Source of the DNA: Leucocoprinus leucothites
Lineage: Eukaryota > Basidiomycota > Agaricomycetes > Agaricales > Agaricaceae
Length of the DNA stretch: 64,000 bases
Assembly: GCA_013368445.1 (NCBI GenBank)
Contig: JAACJO010000010.1
Span: 1,302,001 to 1,366,000 of the forward strand
Direction: 5' to 3'
Positions 33,030 to 45,032 of this stretch are shown one piece after another. Positions within the stretch are counted from its first letter, which is position 1, and the number at the start of each line of letters is the position of its first letter. Under the pieces are notes generated by a model. The model made no database searches, had not been told where the DNA came from, and saw nothing but the letters and a program-made list of their open reading frames with translations. A program made the translations under genes and the position numbers.

Positions 33030-35082
33030 ATGGACACTGCTGCAACAAAGCTCCTCGAGGCCGCAACGATTAAAACTCTGCATGCACATAACTTTTCACG
33101 GTCCTCGACACAGTCTATACTCGTGCTTACAGATCTCCTCGCTCGGTATCTCGAGCTACTTTCAGAAACAACTGCGAAATATGCTCAGCACGCGGGACGG
33201 ACGGGTCTCACTGCCCATGATGCACTTGCGGCGTTGGATGAGATGGGTGTAGGCGTAGAGGAGCTGGGGCAGTATTGTACTATTGAGGCGAAGGAGATGA
33301 ACCGATATGCCCAGCACTCGGCGAGACGGACGGAAGATCTGAATGAGTTTAAAGGTGTGTCGCATTTCAAAGTTTTATGATGTGAATTTGCTGTTGAGCT
33401 CGAGATTTGTAGCGCAACTTGCTATTGGGCTCAGACAGGAGCGCGATGACGCGATTTTGCTCGAGTATCAGCCTTATGAGAGTCCTCCTATGTCCGAATA
33501 TGACAGCGAGGAGGAGGCTGAAGATGTCGACATGGAAGACATTCCTGCACTCTCCGAAACCGACGAAACCGAGGAGCAGGAAGCTGCAATGATACTAGAC
33601 TCCCAGCGAGTTGGCTCGCCGTTACCGCTTGAGACTGTTAGAAAGTCTTCACCGGCGAGTATACGACCGTCGACACCTCCACTTCCCCTTTCTCCCATAT
33701 CAAACCCGTCATCTCCTTCTCTCTCTCCTCGCAAACGTGCACGAACATCAAATTGGAAACCCCCATCACATATACCCGGCTTCCTCCCTCCCTTCCCATC
33801 CATGAATACAGATCCCCTACCGAGCAGCATTCCGCCCTCGCCACAGACCTTGACAGACACACAATCAACAGAACTCATGCCTCCGCCACCACCACCTACC
33901 TCTGTTCCCGATTCCGATACCGCCAAATCTGCTGCTGTTGATAAACAGCATCCACCTATCGCATTACCGTTGACGCAAGCCATGACGGCCTCCGCAACCT
34001 CGGATTATTTTGTCCAAGTCCCGTACCACCAGTCTTCCCTCTCCTCAGTCCCAGAATGGCATCTTCCTACACTACCACCAGCCTCTTCCTCTTCCTCTCG
34101 ACGCAAAACATCAACGCCGGCTCTACCAACACTCCAAACTGAGCCCGCTCTGTTCAAAGCATACCACCACATACTCACTCACCGGCCACCGGCATCTCCA
34201 CCTCCTTCCACAATATCTAGACATAAAGTTGCTATGGCTTTCCTCTCCCAAACGCAAAACACCCCTCGATGGGACTCCCCTGATACGTTGTTTTCAACTG
34301 TCGCGCCATGTCCACCGAGATTGGCTGTTATTGGCCCTTCATTCCCTGTGGCTATTAGTGATCCTGCGATTAATGGAAAGGTGGATTCGTCGACGAAGGA
34401 TAAAGAGTTCAGGTTTCCACCGACGATACCACGACCTGTGGCGGGTATGGAGAGGTTGACACCATTACTTGGGCACCAGACGAACCGAATACAAGATCTG
34501 GCGAGCCATGTGCTTCCTGTGAGTGTGCGTGTATACACAATATCTCATCTCTAATATATGGTGTAGCCTGTGGTGATGAATCGCATAACTCGTCTCGCGC
34601 ATCCGCCAGTCCTAAACAGGGGTACAAAACCTCTACTCTACGGACGTGGTATACCAGCACCATGGAACTCACATGCTCTACCTTCTTCCGACGGCGGCGG
34701 CATCCCACCAACACCCATCTCTGCCTCTGGCAAAGACAAAAACAAAAACAAGGACAAGGATCGCGATGCAGAAAGCGGGGATAACGGAAATGGGGAGAAA
34801 CCTAGTAAACCGCTCCTTCCTGATGCCCAATTATTTGCTACATGGGATTTCGAGACGAAGGATTACAAGGCTCCACTGCCTACGAGTCATCATTCCCATG
34901 CGGGGACGGTGACCTTGGGCCCTGCGGGAAGACAGCATAGAGGGAGAGTGGGGAGTAGTGCGAGTGTGAGTGGGCATGGTGGTGCGAGTGGTGTGAGTGG
35001 GAGTGGGAGTCCTGTGATTTCGTTCTCCATGAGTGCGGCTGGTGTGACTGGGAGGTCGAAGTCGGGGTCGAAACGTGGTTAA
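33030..35082 (+). CDS. TAF8: Bromodomain-associated histone-fold protein, TAF8-like (TFIID subunit)
   Basis: Start MDTAATKLLEAATIKTL at 33030, stop at 35080-35082; three exons, about 650 residues. Residues 1-85 form a histone fold of the bromo-TP type (FSRSSTQSILVLTDLLARYL, HAGRTGLTAHDALAALDEMG). An acidic stretch (SEEEAEDVDMED) follows, then a Pro-rich part including PSHIPGFLPPFPS, which resembles the conserved segment behind the TAF8 histone fold. The C-terminus is Ser/Gly-rich and low-complexity. TAF8 pairs with TAF10 inside TFIID. TAF3 and the SAGA subunit Spt7 share the same fold; I see no PHD finger (against TAF3) and no bromodomain (against Spt7). Introns lie at about 33354-33411 and 34519-34567. 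Confidence 0.7.
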
Positions 35083-37071
35083 TGCTTGAAGGCGTTGATG
35101 CATGTTACTTCTTGTTTTACCACTCGATGATTTTACTTGCTGAGTGACTTTTCTTTTGTTTTTGCTATATATATATGCTTTCGAAATGGCACTTGTATGG
35201 CATTGCATGATACAACACAGTACTTTATTTTGATTTCCAAAGATTTTCTGGGGTTCTTTCTCCTGTATAGATAGCTTAGTCTGCAGTAATATAGAGGGTT
35301 TTACTCCCTTTTGTGGTTTAGTCATTAGAAAAGTTCCCTATGGGTGAATGGGGAATATAACTGACCAGGCTCAGCCATACTTCGATGCTTTATTGTGGTG
35401 GAGCATGTGTATTGCAAGGACCTGTACCCTGTTGAGCAGTGTGGCAGCAATATTTACCCTTGGCCAAGGGAGATGAGAACGTTGAGAAGAGGTATTTGGT
35501 GTCCAAAGAGCAGACAGAAAGCATAGTAAGTGGTAGGGGAGATGACTACCACTGCCTCAGAATTTATAATACATGCTAGCTTTGGAATAATAGTCAGCTA
35601 CTTGGAATGAAAGCCAAGAAATTGTTAAACACATCAATCTCTCAATGTAAGGCTGGTGAAATAGGGACACCTAGTATCAGATTAGGTAGGACTCAAAGAG
35701 GTCTGCTATACTACAGTGGCTTAGACTGTCCCAATGTTTTGTATTTTGGACAGATTTGCTAATATCAGGATAGGTAAGGTAGAGGCAAGCCAGAGTCATT
35801 GAATATCACATGATAAAACATGATTTTGTGTGACAAATGGATTCAAAATCTTTCAAAAATATAGATATAATAGATAAAATTAATCTGGCTCCCTAATTCT
35901 GAGGGTAAACACACTTCAAAGAAAGTTACAGAACTGTTTTCTTGAGAACTATCAATGAATAATTTATGAAACAAATGATTATTTTTGAGGCAACAAGACT
36001 TAGTCCATGTGATGCTCTCAATGCAACATCTGTGCTATAGTGGTTGTGTTGTGTCAAGAGCACACACAATGCCCATGCTATCAAAACAAAAAAGGAAGAA
36101 TATGAGCAACCTGGGAAGCTGGAGCTCTAGAAAGAAACATAAAATAGATGAAAACAACAAGGAAAATGTATGTCCCTCAAGGCTCAGCCTAAAATCAGAC
36201 CCCTCCAATACACATACCACCTTGTAAACCAAACAAGGACAGATCAACACCTATTCCAAGCTTACCAAAAGATGACACCCATTTGCCAGGCATCCCAGAA
36301 ATCCAGGAGGTCTTAGAAGAATGTTTAATGGTAAATACACCAAATGATAGCTCAAGCACTCTCATGGCAGTGGATACACCTTGTAATGAATCAAGGAATA
36401 AGCTAGAATTAATTGGGATGGCAGAAGGATCTGATGGAAAAGTTGGCTCTGAGGATGAGGGGATTCTAGGGGTAAGTGATAAAGAAGACAACCATCAGGA
36501 AATTGGATATAACATATCACGGCATTTTGATGAATATATTTCCACTTAATTCTTTGAAGTACCTTGAGTGATTCAAGCAGCATAGCATAGGATCTGAAGG
36601 GAATATACAGCCTTAGGAGGCCAATGGTATCTCACTCCAATCTTGTTAGAGAATATGAAGGAAGTAGGCAGCCTTTTGAGGGTGTTGGAATCTTGTTCCA
36701 ACATTTGCAGAACATCAGATGGTGGATACAATCCTGTAGGGAAAGTTGTATGATTCACACATTATGAGTTAGGATTTGAAGGGCAAAACATACTGGTGCT
36801 CTTCTTCCAAGTTTCAACCAAGGATGGTGCCCATATATAATTGTAATCCAAGGGTTGGGCTGAGATTCTTAGGTTTTCAATGATGTATTAAAAGGTTTGA
36901 CAAACTTGGATTGAGCACACAAGGTTAGAGAAGGATTGCTTGAATCTTAAAGCCAAATATTATTATATGTACAAGCAAAGGCCTTGAGCAGGTTCAATCC
37001 CTTTATTTGAAATTGTCTGAGACTTTCACTCAATGGGAATTGAGTGCCCTGAAGTTGTAATATATTATTGA
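35083..37071. other. AT-rich transition region without a clear gene
   Basis: Base composition drops here from gene-like to AT-rich. 35.1-35.3 kb is the 3' flank of the TAF8-like gene. Two open frames on the plus strand (35985-36227, with SSRKKHKIDENNKENVCPS, and 36283-36549, acidic) look like pieces of a low-complexity protein, but no domain is recognisable. They may be remnants of the same transposon whose transposase lies downstream on the other strand. No terminal repeats were found. Confidence 0.35.
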
Positions 37072-39562
37072 CTAGTCAAATGACCCATAACCATCATCCT
37101 CTGGGCATGGCTCCCCTCCTAGCTCCTCTCCATCCTCAACCAAGTCATTTTCACCACTGACTGCATTTAGCTCATCAGGATCAGGATCACCAACTTGGTA
37201 GTCATACCCATAATCATCAATGGTTGCTTGGAGCTCTGGGTTCTGTAGCTGGTCTTCATCTCCATCAGATTCACAGATTGCATCAGCTGTTCCACCAATG
37301 TTGCCATAGCTTTCTACTATGGGCTCAGACACTCTTGCTGTAAGACCACAATGCCCAACACCACCACCCCCATACCACATGAACATATCATGATCGACAA
37401 ATCTAGCTATGATAAGTCAGCCAAGCTAGGAAAGATCATACATCACATGCACATATTTGCATAATAGTAAGCCCAATCAGTATCCCCATTTTCTGGGAAA
37501 TGGGCAATTGAATTTCCAAGTCAATGTGATTGTCCATGTGCAAATACAGGGATCAAATGACTACTGTGGAGTACAATTTCGGGGTCCAAAAATCCAAATA
37601 CATCCATATTAGCTGTGTTAGATGCAAATCTAAGACATGGTAGGTGATTCGAGGCATGTGATCCACCTGGACTACCTGGGGTCTACTCAAACCAGCAAAC
37701 CCAAAGGAAGTCCATTGTGCCAGTTGAGACTTGAGGTCCCTCCCACAGACTATTACTCTGTGGAGTCTCAGAGTGATGCCACTGAATGTCAGCATGAAAG
37801 ATCCCAAGAACACAAGCATAGAGGTAGCAATGAGAAGAGTTTGTGGTAGTACCAGAGTCACTTGCTAACAGCATGATGTCTGGATGTGTTTGGGGATTTA
37901 CAGAATCTTGGCCTTGATGGGTGTCATATGTTGTATAATTGAGCCACAAATACTTATGCTGGTAGATGTGATTGCCACTGAATTGCAGAGCATTACACTC
38001 AGTATCTGAGTGCTCTCCTGCTAAATCAGCTTCTCCTTCTAACTGGGAGAGAAGGTGGTTCTTGAGTTTTGGCAGAAAAAACTGTTGGTATTGTTGGATT
38101 TAGAACACCAGAAAGAATAAATACAGTGGCTTACCTCTAGAGCTGGATCATGTTGGTTTTCCACTAACCATGCTGTGACGTTTAAGGGAAACTTGTGTGA
38201 ATGAGACATATGGTAGCAGACAGTAGCAGGAGTATGTGTCAGGGGCTCAGAAGCCTTGAACAAAATGTGGTAGTCATTGTTCAGTGGATGGATAATATCT
38301 CTTTGTTGGGTTGTTTGTATTAACTGTTCCTGCTGTTCATGTTTTGTAATCTGTCAGACAAATGTAACCTGCTTATTGGTGTGAACATAAAATTTCTTGA
38401 CACATTGGTGTTCTAATTCTCCCTGGACAATAACTTAGTTGATGAGGATTGAGTATATGTATAGCTCACTCACTGTCTGAGTTGAGTAGCTGTCAGAGGT
38501 TCCAAACTGCATGATAGTCATCACATAATCACCAAGCGCATGTAGTTTATATGTCAATAGATTCAGTGAGTGAAGTTTTGCCTGAGTAGCACAGGCTGGT
38601 GTTTTCCCCCCCTGACTGGTAATGGCAGCTTCTCATCACCCCTTTGCAGCTGTATTGGGTGAAAGCTCAGTGGTGTAGAAGAATGAGTAAGTAGTAGCCT
38701 TGAACATCTGAAGCATACACCCCAAGTTTGAGGTTGCTTTATCAAGTGCTTGAAGAGTCATTGATGTCTGAAGGTGTAATTTTGCTAGTGCATGCCATCA
38801 TCCAAGGGAGAAGAGCAGATCAAGAACTTGGTCACTGTGTGGTGCTGGAAGTAGACCTTCAAAAACAGAAATCAAACACTTGAAAAAACTAGGATTCAGT
38901 ATGCACATTTATAGAATTTCTGTAAAAGTCACCTGTAAGAGATCCTCAAAATCCTGACCAGCTAGTTTTCTCATAGCTGAAGCATCTTCATTGAACCAGT
39001 GAATTGTGTTTTGACCAAATGTTGGGATAATGCGATAACTACACAGAAATGTCAACAAGTGTGAAGGGTCTGAGAAAAAATACAGGTATGTACTGTTGGT
39101 TTAGCTTCTGGATAGCACTGTCCCCACTTGCATACAGAATTCGAATCAGATGAGTACAAGTTGCTTTCCACACACCAAGCTCAAATTCATGCAGTAGATC
39201 AGGAACAAACATCTTGTAGTAGTCAAACCCATACTTGGAGAGTTTATTAGAAAAAGCATTCTAGAATCAACCTTAAAAGCTGGAAAATATAGATAAGGTA
39301 AAAAATATTTACCTGCATTGGAACCAGTGAATATGGTTTGAGGATTCATTCAATTGCTGCACTGGCAACACCCCACCCAGAAAAAATGAGATCACAAGCT
39401 CAATCAATGTCAAAGCATTGCTGGTGGTTATCAATGTGCTCTTGACCCCTGTGCTGCTGATCAACATGAGTCCCAAGACCTGCAATATGCTCTTTCTTGA
39501 TTTTGCAGCATGGGCATGGACAACCACCTAGAAATCAAATTGTGGCCAGTAATATCCTGAAG
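37072..39562 (-). pseudogene. Decayed DDE-type transposase, C-terminal half (KDZ/Plavaka-like family)
   Basis: Read on the minus strand from 39.56 kb: a CPCCKIKKEHI zinc motif; then, after intron-like gaps, KYGFDYYKMFVPDLLHEFEL and GVWKATCTHLIRILYASG; then DFEDLLQ; near 37.6 kb FGFLDPEIVLHSSHLIPVFA; and finally MFMWYGGGGVGHCG with an acidic tail ending at 37072. This series is typical of the large Agaricomycete transposase family whose members end in a GGGVGH block and an acidic tail. The placement in KDZ or Plavaka is from memory of the motifs and is uncertain. In-frame stops are frequent and the N-terminal half is missing where the LINE begins at about 39563, so it is a fossil. Confidence 0.6.
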
Positions 39563-42173
39563 AGGAAAAAAGCAATCAGATATGTGTCCATGAGACAAGA
39601 CCCAGGTTTGGATTTGGGGGCAAAAGGGGAAAAGGAATCAGAAAGATGAGAAAGAGAACTATCTACATCAATAATAGGGCCTTTTAATTTAGCTTTTTTG
39701 GCCAGAGTTAGAAGGTGAAGTGATTGGGGATGAGGGGGAGAGTTAAGAGAGAAATGGTCAGACAAGAGAGAATGTAATGCATGATTTGATAGTAAAGTAG
39801 AGACTCAAAATGAGGAACAAATAGCTAATTTATGAAGATGAAGATGGATGGGTATGAGTCCAGCAATACTTTCAACACCACCTGATGGAGAAGTGCAAAA
39901 GGCACCAGTGATCCAAAGAGCCATGTGCCTTTGCATAGAAGAAAGGGACTTAAAAAGCGCCTTGTTACAAGTGCCCTCAAAGTACCATAGATGATATCCA
40001 TATGTGGCCACAGGGATGACACATGACCTGTAAAGAAGTCATTTTTGAAGAGGGAGGAGACCACAGGTGGAGTTTCCTAGCATACCCATGGCTTTCACCA
40101 TGGATAGTGCTTTAGTAGAGTAATAACAAACATGCTCTTGAAACGAGAGTCAATAATTGAAGTAGAAACCGAGGTACCTCCAGAAAGGTTTAGGATGAAG
40201 GAGGGGACCACCAATGTTAGATAAGTCGAGTGGGGGATTGGGATCATTGTGATGTCGAGAGAAATGAAAGACCTCAGATTTGTTGTGTTCAACAACTAAT
40301 CCAAGGTCAGTACATATGGAGTTAATGATGGAATATGCTGCTTTAAGGGAAGAAAGAGTAGCAGTGTAGTTCTTTGCTTGTGAAATACAAAGCCCATCAT
40401 CAACAAAGGATAAGAGGGTAGAAGGAATGGACTGTAGATGAGCTTGTTGATTGAACATGAACATGAGAGGCACTAAATATAGCACTGAGAGAATGGGGGA
40501 TAGAGCCAATCCTTGCCCCACACTGACATCTGCATCATGGGCATCAGACATAAAGGTGTTCCACATGAACTGTGTGGATCATCCTATAAGGTAGTGAGAG
40601 AAGAAGTTTATGATTTCCAGGGTGAACCCCTGATGTTGCAGAATGTCAGTAAGGATATTGTGGTTGAGAGAAGGGAAAAATTGGGCAATATCAAATGCAC
40701 AAACACTGGTAATCATACCTTTGGCCTATCCAGCCCGGATAACATGCATGAGGAAGACACCTGCATCCTCAGTAGAGCGTTGGATGACCCCTCCCATTTG
40801 ATTTGGATGTAGAGCTCCTGTAGAAACTGCCTCAAATTGCATGCGGTGCACAATCATTTTTTCTATAAGTTTTCCTAAAGTGTTTAGTAGAACAATGGGT
40901 TGAAACACTTTAGGGGTATCATAGGCTGGTTTATTTGGCTTGGGAATGATAATAGAGACTGAGTCTTTGAAATGACTTGGCCAATGAGAGAGATGTATGC
41001 ACACATTAGCAATTAGGATAATGTTCTTGAGACAGTCATCATGGGCAACTATGGACTTTAAGTGTCTCCAGGAGATATGGTCAGGTCCAGGCACTGAGGA
41101 GTTAGCACAAGACAAGAGAGATTTGGTAAGTTCCAGAGCAGAGAATTCCACCCAAGAGCAGGTAGGGATAGATTTCATTTCATTGAGGATGTGAGGGCTT
41201 ACCAGTTGCCCTGATGCAGAGTTGTATGATGAGTGGAGGGCATTCCATAAGTTAGGAAGGTCATTACAAGGATGTCCTTGGTATTGGATGCCCTCAATGG
41301 CAGGAAGTTTTCGTTGCTTGACCCACTCCATGAGATCCCAGGGTTGTTTGTTGGTCGATGCAATTTCATGAATACACTCATTGAAGAAAGAATGTTTGGC
41401 AGTTTGAGTAGCCACCCTAAACACTTGCCAGTCTTTTTGGTCTTTAGTGCTCCTGTAAGTAAGTAGAGTCTCAGAACAGTGGGGAGTCCACCATTCTTTC
41501 AACCAGTTAGTAATCCATACATTTTTAGAGTTTGTATTCCAAGAATTGGGAAATATACAAGGGATGGAATCAGAAATACTGTCCAGACAAGAAGTGGAAT
41601 GAATATTTGAACAATCAAGAGCTGCCAAATGCTCTGAGACCTGAGAAATAAAGGCAGCCTCTTCATTGCTATCCTTAGGAAGTACACATTTTCAGTAGTT
41701 AATAAAATCTGGGTGAATCAGGAGATCAATAAGCAAAGGTGCATGATCTGAGGGGAGTCTCGAATCCACATCAATGAAATGGGGAGTGGAGTTGTTAGCA
41801 CAAAAAATTAGATCAATAACTGAATTGTCATGTCCTTCAATGGAAGAGAAATGGGTAGGAGAAAATGTGGTTGGTGTGGACCTTGTGAGATTGAAACTAT
41901 CCACTAGCTCCATTAGAGTTATGGCAGAACAAGGGAGATGGGAAATGAGGGGATCTCATTCTGGAGAATGACAATTGAAGTCTCCTCCCATGTAAACGAT
42001 GTTAGGGATGTCAATAAAGTTTGTTGAAAGAAAAGTAATCACTGATGATGATGATGATGAACATACATTAAGGAGATGGATATAATTACCCTGGTTAAAT
42101 AAACCCAGTATTTGAATGTCCCAATGATTGATCCAAGCCTGTTGAAGAATAGGTCTCATACAAAGAAGATGTC
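39563..42173 (-). mobile_element. LINE 1: truncated non-LTR retrotransposon (EN-RT-RNase H part)
   Basis: Minus-strand remnant. From 42173 downwards: the second half of the endonuclease (MRPILQQAWINHWDIQILGL, VYMGGDFNCHSPE, SDHAPLLIDLL); the reverse transcriptase (about 41628-40150; SSVPGPDHISWRHLKSI, IIPKPNKPAYD, LLSFVDDGLCIS); and the start of the RNase H region, lost at about 39563. Stops and frameshifts break it. The 5' part (ORF1 and the start of the endonuclease) is missing at the 3' tail of LINE 2, and its own 3' end is gone at the transposase junction. It belongs to the same family as LINEs 2 and 3. Confidence 0.8.
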
Positions 42174-44997
42174 TTTTTTTTAAAAAAAATCAATGAATTT
42201 ATATAGTGGTGCTTGATTGCAGTCCACTTTCAACTAAATAATACAAACAGACAGTACACTATGGCAAGCTGGGGTACATGAAGCGGTCAAAGACCGCTTA
42301 AGACAAAGACTATATATGATTAGTCCAGTGAAATAGAGAAGACTTGAGAGAGAGACTATAGAACAAGGCATTACATGCAGAGATTGGACTCATATGGAAA
42401 GAAAAGAGAAGAAATGAAAGAATAAAGTTCACCTTCATTTAGATCAGTGGGCACAGGAGCTTGAAGCGGCAGTGGACACATGTCTTGACTTATGAAGGCA
42501 AAAGCAGATGGGTTCTTTTTCAGGAACTCAATGAGGAACTCATATTGAGGGAAGGCACATTGCACCTATTGAGTGTGGATGGGATAGAGTGGACAATAAC
42601 ACAGAATATGGTGTTATGTTTCCAGGTGATGGCCACAATGACAGGATTTGGGCTCAAGGGGGAAGAACCTCTCACAAAAAGCTCCAATTGGAGCATGATT
42701 TAGGATAGTCCAAGTCATGCATGTGCATAGTGACAGTGACTCATTGGCTAAAGGAAGCCAGGTACCTTCTTTGACATAAGAGGGGATGTCCCAGAAGTTG
42801 ATAGATTGAGATGGTTTAGCTGAGAGCCAGTCGAATAGGAGCTGGCAAACTTGGATAGAATGTGACTGACTTGAATGAATGGAAGGGTTGACTGCCAGCT
42901 TAGCTACTGGGAGACAGTCAGTGATGAGGATGATTTTGTTGCACTGGAGGGAGATGGCCCTGGCAATGCCAATGCAGGTGGGATGGGGTTCGGTGCCTGT
43001 AAAAGATGCCTGGCCACTTGCCTGTTTTGCATGGGACACTTGTTGTCTGCTGCAATATAAATGTGCTGCCAAAACTGCCTGAAGGGAACCTACAAGTGGA
43101 ACAGAAGTGTTAGTAACAACTGATATACAAGTATGATCAGAAGAAGAAAAAGAAAAGACAGAGTCAAGAGATGATACATGTTTGTACATTTCGTGTTTGT
43201 CTGAGTGATTACAGGGATGGAAATAAATGGAATCAGAAAAGATGTCCATCAGATGAGACCCAGGCTTGGATCCAGGAGTGAAGGGGGAGAAGGAATCAGA
43301 GAGATGAGAGAGAGAACTATCTACATCAATAAGAGGGCCTTTTAATTTAGCTTTTTTGGCTGGAGTGAGAAGACGAAGCAATTGAGGATGAGGGGAAGAG
43401 TCAAGAGAGAAATGATCAGATAAGAGGGAACATAATGCATGGTTAGAAGGTAGAGTAGAAACTTGAAATGAAGAACAAATAGCTAATTTATGAAGATGAA
43501 GGTGGATGGGAATGAGTCCAGCAATACTTTCAACACCACCTGATGGAGAAGTGCAAAAAGTGCCAATGATCCAAAGAGCTGCATACCTTTACATAGAAGA
43601 TAGGGACTTGGGAAGTGCCTTGTTACAAGTGCCCTCAAAGTACCATAGACAAAAGCCATACATGGCCACAGGGACAACACATGACCTGTATAAGAGTCAC
43701 TTTTGAAGTGGGAGGATACCTCAGGTGGAGTTACCTAGCAAGCCCATGGCTTTCACCATTGACAGTGCTTTGGTTGAATAGTATCAGACATGTTCTTGGA
43801 ATGATAGTCAACAATCAAAGTAGAAGCTGAGGTATCACCAGAAGCATTTTGGAGAGAGGATAGGGCCACCAACATCAGATAGGTCAAGCGGGAGTTTTTG
43901 TTATTATGTCAGCATGAAAAATGGAAGACCTCAGATTTGTTGTGTTCGACAACTAATCTGAGGTCAGTACAGATGGATGTGATAATAGAGTATGCTGCTT
44001 TCAGGGAAGAAATGGTGTCAGTGTAGTTTTTCGCTTGAGATATACAAAGCCCATCATCAACAAAGGATAAGAGGGAAGAGGGTATAGATTGTAGATAAGC
44101 ACTCTGGTCAAACATGAACATGAGGGGCACTAAGTAGAGTGCTGAGAGGATGGGAGAGAGTGCTGATCCTTGCCCTATGCCAACATCTGCATCATGGGCA
44201 TCAGACATGAAAGTATTCCATATGAATTGAGTGGAGTGACCTATAAGGTAGTGAGAGAAGAACTTTATGAGTTTGGGGGTGAACCCCTGGCATCGCAGGA
44301 TGTCAGTGAGGATATCATGATTTAAAGAGGGGAAGAATTGGGCAATGTCAAAAGTGCAAACACTAGTGATCATACCTTTGGCCCATCCAGCCCAGATAAT
44401 GTGAGTGAGGAAAACACCTGCATCCTCTGTGGAGTGTTGGATAACCCCTCCCATTTGATTTGGGTGGAGAGCTCCTGAAGAGACTGCCTCAAATTGCATG
44501 CAACGTGCGATCATCTTTTCAATAAGTTTACCTAAAGTGTTTAGTAGGACAATAGGGCAAAACACTTTGGAGGTGTCATAGGCCAGTTTATTCAGCTTGG
44601 GGATGATAATAGAGACCAAGTCTTTGAAGTGACTCAGCCAGTGAGATAGACATACACACATGTTGGCAATGAGAATGATGTTCTTGAAGCAGTCATTGTG
44701 GGCAATGATAGACTTCAAGTGTTTCCAAGAGATATGATCGGGTCCAGGTGCTGAGGAATTAGCACAAGACAATAGGGATTTGGTAAGTTCCAGAGCAGAG
44801 AAATCCGCCCAGGAATAGGAGGGAATAGTTTTCATTTCATTAAGAATGTGAGGGCTTACTAGCTGGCCTGATGCAGAATTGTATGATGAATGGAGGGCAT
44901 TCCATAAGTCTGGTAAATCATTGCATGGGCATCCTTGATATCAGATTCCCTCTATAGCTGGTAGCTTTCACTACTTGACCCACTCCATGAGATCCCA
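42174..44997 (-). mobile_element. LINE 2, 3' half (RT, RNase H, 3' UTR and A-tail)
   Basis: On the minus strand this runs from the target-site copy at 44997 through RT (44835-43909: SSAPGPDHISWKHLKSI, IIPKLNK, LLSFVDDGLCIS), an RNase H domain (43381-42614: CISVVTNTSVPL, ITDCLPVAKLAV) and a Cys/His-rich C-terminus (CHCGHHLET), to a 3' UTR ending ttcattgattttttttaaaaaaaa at 42174 (written in plus orientation as ttttttttaaaaaaaa). It is continuous with 51988-54784: the protein stops at PWDLME on one side of LINE 3 and resumes with MEWVK on the other. Several nonsense codons make it inactive. Confidence 0.85.
44983..44997. repeat. Target-site duplication of LINE 3, left copy
   Basis: The 15-mer ctccatgagatccca occurs here directly before the LINE 3 start and again at 51988-52002 directly after its A-tail. 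One more base (a) may belong to the duplication but cannot be told from the A-tail. Removing LINE 3 and one copy joins the two halves of LINE 2 without loss. Confidence 0.92.
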
Positions 44998-45032
44998 TCC
45001 TCCTTTCCCTCTAACCACCATCATCAATTTCT

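Noticed and set aside
42040..42060. Short (gat)n tract as a functional repeat
   Set aside because: It lies within LINE 1 coding sequence (a Ser-rich stretch on the minus strand) and is a minor expansion.
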